This document shows positions 14,201-24,298 of a stretch of DNA of 64,000 bases, piece after piece. The notes beneath the pieces are model-generated. The model made no database searches. It was not told where the DNA came from and saw only the letters and a program-made list of their open reading frames with translations. The stretch's first letter is position 1. Every line of letters starts with the position of its first letter. The translations under genes were made by a program, and so were the position numbers. Source of the DNA: Paraspadella gotoi (Eukaryota; Chaetognatha); NCBI GenBank assembly GCA_051294375.1, contig CM119265.1, positions 25,676,767 through 25,740,766 on the forward strand. The letters are read 5' to 3'.

Positions 14201-15131
14201 NNNNNNNNNNNNNNNNNNNNNNNNNNNNNNNNNNNNNNNNNNNNNNNNNNNNNNNNNNNNNNNNNNNNNNNNNNNNNNNNNNNNNNNNNNNNNNNNNNNN
14301 NNNNNNNNNNNNNNNNNNNNNNNNNNNNNNNNNNNNNNNNNNNNNNNNNNNNNNNNNNNNNNNNNNNNNNNNNNNNNNNNNNNNNNNNNNNNNNNNNNNN
14401 NNNNNNNNNNNNNNNNNNNNNNNNNNNNNNNNNNNNNNNNNNNNNNNNNNNNNNNNNNNNNNNNNNNNNNNNNNNNNNNNNNNNNNNNNNNNNNNNNNNN
14501 NNNNNNNNNNNNNNNNNNNNNNNNNNNNNNNNNNNNNNNNNNNNNNNNNNNNNNNNNNNNNNNNNNNNNNNNNNNNNNNNNNNNNNNNNNNNNNNNNNNN
14601 NNNNNNNNNNNNNNNNNNNNNNNNNNNNNNNNNNNNNNNNNNNNNNNNNNNNNNNNNNNNNNNNNNNNNNNNNNNNNNNNNNNNNNNNNNNNNNNNNNNN
14701 NNNNNNNNNNNNNNNNNNNNNNNNNNNNNNNNNNNNNNNNNNNNNNNNNNNNNNNNNNNNNNNNNNNNNNNNNNNNNNNNNNNNNNNNNNNNNNNNNNNN
14801 NNNNNNNNNNNNNNNNNNNNNNNNNNNNNNNNNNNNNNNNNNNNNNNNNNNNNNNNNNNNNNNNNNNNNNNNNNNNNNNNNNNNNNNNNNNNNNNNNNNN
14901 NNNNNNNNNNNNNNNNNNNNNNNNNNNNNNNNNNNNNNNNNNNNNNNNNNNNNNNNNNNNNNNNNNNNNNNNNNNNNNNNNNNNNNNNNNNNNNNNNNNN
15001 NCTTTAGGCGACAGCAGTTTGAATCGTCAAATATGTAACCTACTTTACGATTTTTGTTACTTTTAGTTATTTTTATACTTGAAGCTAACTCTACTAATTT
15101 AGACCTTTCGCATCGACGCATTAATTTTCAG
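10476..15131. other. Gene-poor, gapped, low-complexity region
   Basis: N gaps occupy 10551-10927, 13064-13088, 13391-13598 and 14190-15001. Between them are TC-rich tracts (about 10975-11120 and 13599-13640), a GA tract (11233-11273) and the trinucleotide array listed separately. The long open frames here are serine- or arginine-rich translations of simple repeats. I see no supported gene. Confidence 0.6.
13752..14005. repeat. Impure (GTC/TCG)n trinucleotide array
   Basis: About 250 bases of GTC/TCG/TTC triplets. In one plus-strand frame it reads as an almost pure serine run; in others it gives aspartate- or threonine-rich runs. Shorter (GAC/GTC)n arrays recur at 18370-18405, 21381-21447, 33795-33828, 35603-35650 and 44809-44840, so this motif is a genome-wide microsatellite type here rather than a coding signal. 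Confidence 0.85.
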
Positions 15132-15435
15132 ACCCGCGTTGGCGTCACGCCACGTTGACGCCGACCTCTCGGTACGCCTCCGCGACCCGAGAGGGAATTC
15201 GCGAGAAGACGCGTCAAAAATCGAAACGCGAGTTTTTGACGTTCGGGCCACGCCCATTTTCGCCCACAGTCGCCCCCCCCTTTTTCTTTTCGGTGAAGAC
15301 GGCGATGACAGTGGCTGCCGTTGTCGTCTTCCACACCCCTTATTCTCTTCCACACCCCTTGTCCTCCTCCACATCCCTCATCCTCTTCCCCCGCCCCCTT
15401 CCCCCCCTTCTCCCGGCCGAGAAGGTCAAATTTAG
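15132..15435 (+). other. CpG-rich open segment, possible exon
   Basis: A good splice acceptor (ATTTTCAG) ends at 15131, and one frame then stays open for about 100 codons. The first 150 bases are CpG-rich, like the true exons elsewhere in the window (contains ADLSVRLRDPRG). The second half degrades into CT-rich low complexity. A possible donor is at 15172. I recognise no domain. It could be a 5' exon of the downstream receptor, a CpG-rich regulatory segment, or nothing. Confidence 0.2.
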
Positions 15436-15979
15436 CCTCGTCGCGCCATCTCGGCATCGACCCCTTTTTCCTCGGGTTCAAAGTCGTCGACCCAAAACGG
15501 ATTTTTGACAGTCGGTCCGTCCGTCAGTCTGTCTGTCTGTCGATCTGTTCTCCTGTTGTTTTATTAGCGGAAAAAGGGGCGGATATATTTATTCCGATTT
15601 TTATTTAATCTTATATTCATTCGCTATATCAATTCCTATATATTCATTCCTTTATTATTCCTTCGTTACTTTTAGTCTCATCTTTGGATTCCAACGTAAT
15701 AAATCGAGATATTTCATTCTCACTATTCTCTTACGCTTGGACCGCATCTTGAATAATTGATGCGATGTGCTATGCACATGGCGAATAACTAATGCGATAT
15801 GCGATGCCCATTGTGCATAACTGATGCGATGCGAGTAATTGAAACTTCTTTTTCTTTCGCTCGCGTTTTTGCGGCGAAATCAAAATGCAAATCCTTTTTT
15901 TTTCATTCGCGTCACGTGATCATCGTTTGTCTCTCAAAAATCCCGCGGAATTTTATTTCTTCCGTTTTCTTTTGATTTG

Positions 15980-18190
15980 ACTTGATTTTTTGGGGTTTTT
16001 TTTTTGTTTGTTTTTTCAATACTTTTTACTTTATTTTTCTTTCTCTTTTTATGAACGTATTCCAATTCTTGCCTTTTTTTCTAATTCTACCATTTTGTGC
16101 CATATTATATTGTTCATTACTTCTCTATTCTTTTCGTTGCCTTTATTTCCCCCAAACTATTTTCCGCACCTTTCTTCCCTTGTCCTCCCCTTAAAGCTCC
16201 TCTCTTCTCCTTTCTTTCCTTCTCTCGTCTCTCTTCTTTCCTCTCTTCCTCTCTCCTCTCTTCCTTTCCTCTCTTTTTCTCTCCTCTCTTCCTCTCCTCT
16301 CTTCCTCTCTCCTCCATCTCTCTCTGATCCAATGCCGCATTTCATTTCACGCATTTAAACACATTTCACGCTTCAAGAGATTTTTTAATTGAATTTTTTT
16401 TTTCCTCCTCCAAAGTTATTCCAATTTTTTTCATTCCTTTTTTTTTATTTTTTCAACTTTTGATTCTTTCTTTTTTTTCACTACTCACAAACTGGATCCT
16501 CATTCACTACAATTCACAATTCACAATTCACAATTCACAATATTGCCAGAATCGACACGACCCTCCCCCCTTCCATCTCGTCCGCCCCAAAAGGATTTAC
16601 GCTAAACACGAAAGAAGATTTCGCCATCTTGTCTCGAAAATGAGGTTATAATCCGATTTATGCGCTGCCCTTATTTTCCCGCTTTTTCTTCTCTTTTTTT
16701 TTCTTTTTAAGTTTCTTTTCTTTTTCTTGCCCCGTATTTCTCCACCTTCCATTAGTTTTCCATTTAAACTCATCTTTCCTTTTCTTTTCTCCTGTTTATT
16801 ATCTAACTTCCCCCTCAACAGCAAACCCTTACCTTCTCCCATCACCCTCCCTTTCCTCACCGAATCAAACTTTCATCTTCTCCCTTTTCTTTCCTTTTCC
16901 CTCCCTTTGCTCCTCCTTTAATTCATTCCTTTCCTCCCATTTTTTCTTTCCTTTCTATTCTTCCTCCTTTTGTTCGAATTCTTTCTCTCTTTCCTTTCCT
17001 TTTCCTCCATCCGAGCGGCCAATAGATTAACCCCTTCCTCCTTGAGTGAAAAACATCGCCTCGCTCACCTATATCCTCATTCTCACTGCCATTTTCGTCA
17101 TCCCTAATCCTCATCTCTCTCTCTCTATACTCTGCTCTCCTCATCGGTCTCTCTCTCTCGTTCTCTCTCTCTCCTCATCTCTCTGCTCTCTCTCTCATCT
17201 CTCCTCTCCTCCTCTCTCACACTCCTCTCCTCTCTCTCACCAAAACACACAACCCTCGGTGAGATCTCGCCCGAATTTCTTTTTCTTCAAAGAGAATCAA
17301 TTAACATCGCCCACTTGTCGCGCTTCAAGGTCCACGTCCTCACTCCTACCTACCTCCTCTCCTCCTCCGTCCTCCTTAACCCCCGCGCGCCACAGAGACA
17401 TTACCCCGCTCACCCTTTCTGTTTATCCCCCCAAAAGAAAATTTCTCACCTTATCCAATCATCCCCACCGCCGATCCTTCATCCACCAATTTACGCCCGC
17501 GCACAGATCCTTCGCCCACACCTCTGCGAATCCTTCGTCCGCACGCGACAATTCTCAACGACGGGGCGTCTGCGATTCGACGAGACGACGCAGAGCAGAG
17601 CGGAGAGACGATGCAGAAGTAGAGAAGAGCAAGAGAGACCGAGAGAGAGAGCAGCAGAGAGCAGATGACGCAGAGAGACGAGAGCAGAGAGAAGAGATGC
17701 ATGAAGCGAGACATTCTTTTCTGAGTGGATCTCCATCCGGATACATTCTAAGAATCTAAGATAAAGAAACCATTTTTGTTTTTTTTCTTTTTTCTGTTTT
17801 TACTTTCCTTTCTTCTAATTTTTTACTTTTCTTATCCTGCTTTCCATAATACTTCTCTTCTTCGCATTGCTCTTCTCTCTCTCATCTCTCTTCGACTCTG
17901 CTCTCTCTCTCTATCTCTCCTCCTCTCTCTTCTCTCGTGCTCTCTACATCATAGCCATCCATTACTCTCTTTCTCTCTCATCTTTATCTCGTCACATCTC
18001 GATTTCTCATCCCTTCCTTCTATCTTTCTCTGCCCTCCCATTTCTCTCTCCCTGCTCCATCCTCCTCAACACTGTTCTCGTCCCCGATCCTCCATCCTCT
18101 CTTCCTCTTCCTCCGCTCCTTTTCTCTCTCTCTACCCCTCCTCCCTCCCCCGCATTCTCTCCCCTCACTCTCTCCCTCTCAAATCAAACC
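15980..18190. repeat. Polypyrimidine-rich region
   Basis: The plus strand is dominated by C and T for about 2 kb, with (TC)n-like runs at about 16195-16325, 17115-17245 and 17860-18180. Open frames here translate to Ser/Leu/Phe-rich or Arg/Glu-rich strings with no domain. CpG-richer sequence at 17385-17620 interrupts it and contains no recognisable exon. Confidence 0.7.
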
Positions 18191-19350
18191 CGTTAAGAGT
18201 CCACTCGCTTTCCAGTCGCATATACGTAGCTGTCTTTGAATAAAAGTCAAGCGAAGAAGATTTTTCATACAAAAACATACTGTGCACAGGAAGTTGCCAA
18301 TATCTCAAGGTACACGAGTTCTGCATCTCGAAAGAGTCACCGTTTTTTGAAATGTTCTCGTGATTTCGCAGACGACGACGACGACGACGTACGACGACGA
18401 AGACGACCGCTTGAAAATAAAAAAAACCTCTGTTCTGTTTCGTGGAATCGGATTTCTCTTCGTCGAGGACTTTTGAACTATCGTTGCGCCGTGGACGCCC
18501 TCCCCCCCTTCGCCCCCTCCCCTTTAATTGGCGTCTAACACCCACTTCCACCTCCTCATCCTCACTCCTCATCGTATCTCCTCATCCTTCTTCCTCCTCC
18601 TCCTCCCACCGCCCCCTCCTCACTGTTATCCCCTCGTCGAATTGAAATCTGAAACTCCCTGCGGGCGCGAAAGAAAAAAGGATGAGGTCATCAGCTGGTC
18701 GTACGTCGTCGTTATTCATCGTAGTTGTGGATCATACAAGTGGTCATTGAGCTGCAATTTATCTCCGTCGCAGTAGAATATGTCAATAATTCCAACAAAG
18801 ACAATAACATTACAGATATTGTGTAAGCTAAATGGGACAAACTTTAAAAACGTATTCTATTTTACAATCACGGAATTTTTGTCGCCGGTTGTTCTTCTTG
18901 TTCTGCTAAATTGGAGGTTAGAATGCCGTCGTCGGTTGGTTTATAGTCGTCGTTTTCGTCGTCGTCTTGCATCGGCTGTCGTCCTTCACCCCTGCCTACT
19001 TCTTCCTCCTCCTCCACTCCACCTCCCTCCCCGTGCCTTCTTTCCCCCCCCCGCACGACCACGCCTTACGTCATCACAGATGTTCGAATCCTTGATGTTA
19101 GCACCTGCTGCGGTCAGCCTCTCGCCTCCCCCTTCCTCCAACCTGCGCGTCAGACCAGCACGCCGCACACTATCCTCTACTCTCCGCCCTCTCCCTCCAC
19201 TAACCCTGACCCACTAGTTGCTCCCTTCAGCTGTCAATCAAATGTTCCCCCCCCCCAGCGCGAAACGCACGTGCCACGCCCATCGGTAGACCGCCCTCTT
19301 TAAGCGCCGGCCAAGCCGCACGCGGAAGAGAGAAAAGAGAGAGAGAGACG

Positions 19351-19384
<34 letters not shown>

Positions 19385-21374
19385 CAGAGAGAGAGAGAGA
19401 GAAGAGAGAGAACGAGAGAGCAGAGGATAGAGGGAACGCAGAACTCCACGTCGCGCATTCCGGTGCNNNNNNNNNNNNNNNNNNNNNNNNNNNNNNNNNN
19501 NNNNNNNNNNNNNNNNNNNNNNNNNNNNNNNNNNNNNNNNNNNNNNNNNNNNNNNNNNNNNNNNNNNNNNNNNNNNNNNNNNNNNNNNNNNNNNNNNNNN
19601 NNNNNNNNNNNNNNNNNNNNNNNNNNNNNNNNNNNNNNNNNNNNNNNNNNNNNNNNNNNNNNNNNNNNNNNNNNNNNNNNNNNNNNNNNNNNNNNNNNNN
19701 NNNNNNNNNNNNNNNNNNNNNNNNNNNNNNNNNNNNNNNNNNNNNNNNNNNNNNNNNNNNNNNNNNNNNNNNNNNNNNNNNNNNNNNNNNNNNNNNNNNN
19801 NNNNNNNNNNNNNNNNNNNNNNNNNNNNNNNNNNNNNNNNNNNNNNNNNNNNNNNNNNNNNNNNNNNNNNNNNNNNNNNNNNNNNNNNNNNNNNNNNNNN
19901 NNNNNNNNNNNNNNNNNNNNNNNNNNNNNNNNNNNNNNNNNNNNNNNNNNNNNNNNNNNNNNNNNNNNNNNNNNNNNNNNNNNNNNNNNNNNNNNNNNNN
20001 NNNNNNNNNNNNNNNNNNNNNNNNNNNNNNNNNNNNNNNNNNNNNNNNNNNNNNNNNNNNNNNNNNNNNNNNNNNNNNNNNNNNNNNNNNNNNNNNNNNN
20101 NNNNNNNNNNNNNNNNNNNNNNNNNNNNNNNNNNNNNNNNNNNNNNNNNNNNNNNNNNNNNNNNNNNNNNNNNNNNNNNNNNNNNNNNNNNNNNNNNNNN
20201 NNNNNNNNNNNNNNNNNNNNNNNNNNNNNNNNNNNNNNNNNNNNNNNNNNNNNNNNNNNNNNNNNNNNNNNNNNNNNNNNNNNNNNNNNNNNNNNNNNNN
20301 NNNNNNNNNNNNNNNNNNNNNNNNNNNNNNNNNNNNNNNNNNNNNNNNNNNNNNNNNNNNNNNNNNNNNNNNNNNNNNNNNNNNNNNNNNNNNNNNNNNN
20401 NNNNNNNNNNNNNNNNNNNNNNNNNNNNNNNNNNNNNNNNNNNNNNNNNNNNNNNNNNNNATAAAAGCAGCGACGATGCGGAGGCGAGGAAAGTCGGAAG
20501 GTAGGGTGAGGGTAAGGATAAAGGGGTGAGGGAGGAATAGAAATTAACGCCGCCAGTGAAAGGCGGCGAGAAAGGCGGCGGAGGAAAAACAAGATGGCGG
20601 CGAACGCTACGAAAACCGAAAAGAGGTTTAGATTTCGCGGGAAAATATGAAACGAGAAACTTATTTGTCGAAAAATAAAAAATTGAGACAAAGAAAAAAA
20701 AAATCTTGAAAATTTGAAATTCTGTTCGATTCGAAAATAAATTGGAAAAAAAAAGGTGAAAAAACAAAGGAAAATAAAGGAAAGAGAAAAAAAAATAGGG
20801 AATTGGAAACCTGATTTGCATTTTAGCGAAGGTTGAAAGGAGAGCTCAGGACCAAGGACGCCCGNNNNNNNNNNNNNNNNNNNNNNNNNNNNNNNNNNNN
20901 NNNNNNNNNNNNNNNNNNNNNNNNNNNNNNNNNNNNNNNNNNNNNNNNNNNNNNNNNNNNNNNNNNNNNNNNNNNNNNNNNNNNNNNNNNNNNNNNNNNN
21001 NNNNNNNNNNNNNNNNNNNNNNNNNNNNNNNNNNNNNNNNNNNNNNNNNNNNNNNNNNNNNNNNNNNNNNNNNNNNNNNNGGAAACAAAAGCAGAGGCGA
21101 AACGAATTTAAAAGAGATGAGAGAAGGAAGGAAAGAAAGAAAGACAAAAAGACAGAAAGAGCTTTGTGATGAGAATAGTATGCATTCAGTCTGAAATCAT
21201 TATAAATCAATAACTTTATTTTTTTTTCTCTGTTTCTTCTCTGATTTTTTCTTTCCTTTTTTTTTCTTTTTTCTCGACTTTAATCTTATGAAAAGATTCC
21301 AAGAGGCGATTCACCTTTTTCTCTCCCTTGGTCTCTTTTTATGGATTCCAATGAAGAGGACGTTGACACACCTC
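18191..21374. other. Gapped region upstream of the receptor gene
   Basis: CpG-containing, partly C-rich sequence (18.2-19.4 kb), a GA tract (about 19325-19435), a 994-base gap (19467-20460), purine-rich sequence, and a second gap (20865-21080). The signal-peptide exon and promoter of the neogenin-like gene might lie in these gaps. Apart from the candidate promoter element at 20591, I see no supported feature. Confidence 0.5.
20591..20601 (+). promoter_or_regulatory. YY1-like start-site element
   Basis: The 11-mer AAGATGGCGGC matches the YY1 motif that in animals often overlaps transcription and translation starts. The embedded ATG opens a frame of only 18 codons (MAANATKTEKRF...), which could be the start of a 5' exon. 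Surrounding sequence is moderately GC-rich right after a gap. It is a candidate start of the receptor gene, about 3.5 kb upstream of its first recognisable exon. Confidence 0.3.
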
Positions 21375-21407
<33 letters not shown>

Positions 21408-21795
21408 ACGACGACAACGACGACGACGAACGACGACAACGACGACGTTGACAGTGAAAAATAATCCGATAAACCTTAACTTTTGACTCTGACGGTTGAG
21501 AGGAACGACAAGTAATCTTGGGACAAAAGGAATTATTAAAAGTGAAAATATGATAATTTTATTTGTTGAAAACTTGGATTAATCTTCGGGCAAACGTCGC
21601 GTTTTTAAGAAAAGACATGAACTTTTAAAAAAATCCTAGTAAATTGTTCCCTCGTTGGTTTTTAAACTTAATCAAATGTGATTTTTTATCCCAATTTTTT
21701 TTAATTCTGCTTTCGACGATGTTTATTTTTAACACCATAAAAAATCTCCATTTCACCCGTGGTGCGAATTTTGGTTGTTATCTTCCTTTTTTTGT
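21375..21795 (+). repeat. Contig-end copy of 24305-24730 (direct repeat)
   Basis: From the GAC array to the exact edge of the N gap at 21796, this sequence matches 24305-24730 with many scattered small indels. Examples are the shared segments AATCAAATGTGATTTTTTAT and CTGCTTTCGACGATGTTT. The match ending exactly at a gap edge, with indel-type differences, points to the same locus assembled twice rather than a genomic duplication. Confidence 0.8.
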
Positions 21796-23777
21796 NNNNN
21801 NNNNNNNNNNNNNNNNNNNNGAGAGAAGAAGATATGGGCGTAAATGAGAGGGAAGGAATTAGGGCGATGGAGTGGTGATAAGGGGAGAAGATGGGGGCGC
21901 TCTCACGGAGGTACGATGGGGTCGGACGCGAGGGTTGTGTGACTGAAGGCCAGATAGGCGCGCTACCGGTTGGGTGGAAGGGTAAGAAAGAGAATGAAAT
22001 GAGGGAGCAGATGGAAATAAAAAGAGGGTGGAATGAAGGAAGTAGATCGAGAATCGAATGGGAGAGAATATAAAACAGCGTTAATCAATCAAAAATAATT
22101 TTTAATCAAACGCGTTTTAGTTTTATACAGGCGATAACTTTACAATCTATTTGCTCGACACGTTAATTTTCTGTTAACTATTCTTTAAACTTACCTTCAA
22201 ATGTGGCGCAACGCGACAACGATGGATCCGAGTGAGTTGAGAGTCCGCGACTGCATAGTGGTAAGATTCCTTACGTCGGGTCTGTCCGTTCAGAAGTGTG
22301 GACTATATCTGCGAATGGTAAAGAAATAAAAGAAATAAATATAATTTAATTTAAGGTTCATCCCGCACGAATTATGTATCAGCGAATCGAAGAACGCGAC
22401 AAAAAACGACAACGGCGCAATAAAAACTGCGAACAATTCGACAAGAAACAACAACAAGAACGACAACAGACAACAACAATAACAAGAGAACAACAATAAC
22501 AAGAAGAACTAACAATAAGCAGGAACCAACACAACAAGAACAACATCAAGAACAACAAACAACATCAGCACCAAACAAGAAGACAAAAAACCATGCCACC
22601 AAGAAAATGAATGAAACAACAATAACAAACAACAACAACAACAATTTAACAACTAACGACAACGAACAACAAAAGATAACAGGCATCTACAAGCAACGAA
22701 AACAGTAACAACAACACAAGAATAACGGCAACATAACAACTAAAACCACAACAATGAACAACAAGACAACAACTCGTATTTGTGCAGCTTGGATTTATAT
22801 ATGTTACTTGCCTTTCAAAGTCAAAAATTGATTGTCCCTTACTTCACACGTCGACGCGAGGCTTCGGATTATCGCGACGCCACGTCGCAATTCCAAGTAT
22901 GGGCGGCCGGCGCTTTGATCGCCCAACGACAATCTCGCGGTTGAGAGAGCGAAAGAAAGTCGCGGTAATGAGGGAATGAGAGGGGGAGGGCTGTTGAGAG
23001 AATGGGAGGCGAGGGGGGAGAGGTTAATTGTTGATGGAGAGAGAGGAGAGAGAGAGAGAGGAGAGACAGAGAAGAGAGAGAGAGAAGAGTAGAGAGAAGA
23101 AGAGACTGAGAGAGAGAGAGAGAGAGTGAGAGAGAGTGATTGACAATGCTTCATAAAATGGAAAATTAGAATGAAAGACAATTGAAAACTGCGGAAATTT
23201 TTAATTTTTTGACTCTAAAGTTAACACAACATTAAGAGGCGAGCCCTAATTTTTCTTTGTAGTTTAGAGCAAGTTATTTTACTGGGGATTTACCTAAAAG
23301 AGAACTCGAAAATAAGCACTAGACATAAGCTCTCAATAAGACGAACGCCTAATAACGAAAAAAAGCGCTTTATACTGAGAGAGCGGAAAGCAACGGGGGA
23401 GAACATTAAATAGCTCGATTAACACGAGACAAAATAGAGTTTCGAAGCAAACAATAACAAAAAACAATGGTTTTGAAAAAAAAACGAAAGAAGAAAATTT
23501 GTTCCGTTGGGAAGAAAATTATTAATTTTAAGTAATAAAAATTTGCAAAAACAATCGTCAAAAGGGGGAGGAGGAGGCAGGAGGAGGAGGAGGAGGAGTA
23601 AGAAGAGAGAGAGAAGGAAAAAGAAGGAGGGAATAAAGGAAAAGGAGAATTTATTAAAGGTAAGAAAGGAAAAATGGAGCTATAGATTTTTTAAGAAATA
23701 TAAATGGAACAACTTATTGAAAAAGAAAAAAATGTAGATAGAAGAAGAATTAAAGGAAGCGTTTAAATTAACAAAAG

Positions 23778-24066
23778 TTTGAAAAATAAAAAGCATGAAA
23801 AGAAAAAGAAAGAAAAAGAAAGACAAAAGAAAAGAGAAAAACAAAAAAGAGAAAAGAGAAAAAAGAGAAAGAGAAAAAAAAGAGAAAGACAGAAAAGAGA
23901 AAGATCAAAAAAGAGAAAGACAAAAAAAGGACAAAAAAAAGAGAAAGACAAAAAGAGAAAGACAAAGAGAAAGACAAAAAAAGAGAAAAGACAAAAGAAA
24001 GAGAAAGACAATAAAAGAGAAAGACAAAAAAGAGAAAGACAAAAAAGAGAAAGACAAAGAACAGAG
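23778..24066 (+). repeat. Polypurine minisatellite, unit about 15 bp
   Basis: Nearly pure A/G sequence built from AAAAAGAGAAAGAC-like units. Its exact reverse complement is at 24735-25023 because of the surrounding palindrome. Open frames translate to lysine/arginine-rich strings and are not genes. Confidence 0.8.
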
Positions 24067-24102
24067 AAGACTAAAAAAAGGATAGATAAGCCCTTTCTCC
24101 AG

Positions 24103-24298
24103 CCTCCCTCTCTCATTCCTACCGCGACTTTCGTTTCGTCTCTCAACCGCGAGATGTCGTGGCGATCAAAGGCCGGGCCGCCATCTTGAATTGCGACGTG
24201 GCGGGAAATCCGAAGCCTCGCGTCGAGTGGAAGAAGGACAATCAATTTTTGACTCTGAAGGAAGAACAGAGGAGAGAGATTCTGGCCAATGGGAGGCG
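24103..24298 (+). CDS. Receptor exon: first half of Ig1
   Basis: After an acceptor (CTCCAG) the frame reads [19 protein letters not shown], then [19 protein letters not shown], the A to C strands of the first Ig domain with its first cysteine and core tryptophan. It continues through ILANG, where related receptors have a Gly-Ser/Leu turn, and then runs into a GAC repeat without a clear donor. The exon lies in the spacer of the palindromic contig, so its 3' end is unreliable. Two indel-rich copies exist in the arms. Confidence 0.75.

Noticed and set aside
13751-15007. Very long serine-rich open frame
   Set aside because: It is the translation of a GTC/TCG repeat followed by 812 unknown bases; there is no codon structure or domain.
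22196-22312. Minus-strand Ig exon, suggesting a second receptor gene in reverse
   Set aside because: It is a noisy reversed copy of 26517-26618 in the chimeric contig, with frame-breaking insertions.
23768-24245. Lysine/arginine-rich and Phe/Leu-rich open frames on both strands
   Set aside because: They arise from the polypurine minisatellite and occur again, reversed, at 24.7-25.0 kb because of the palindrome.
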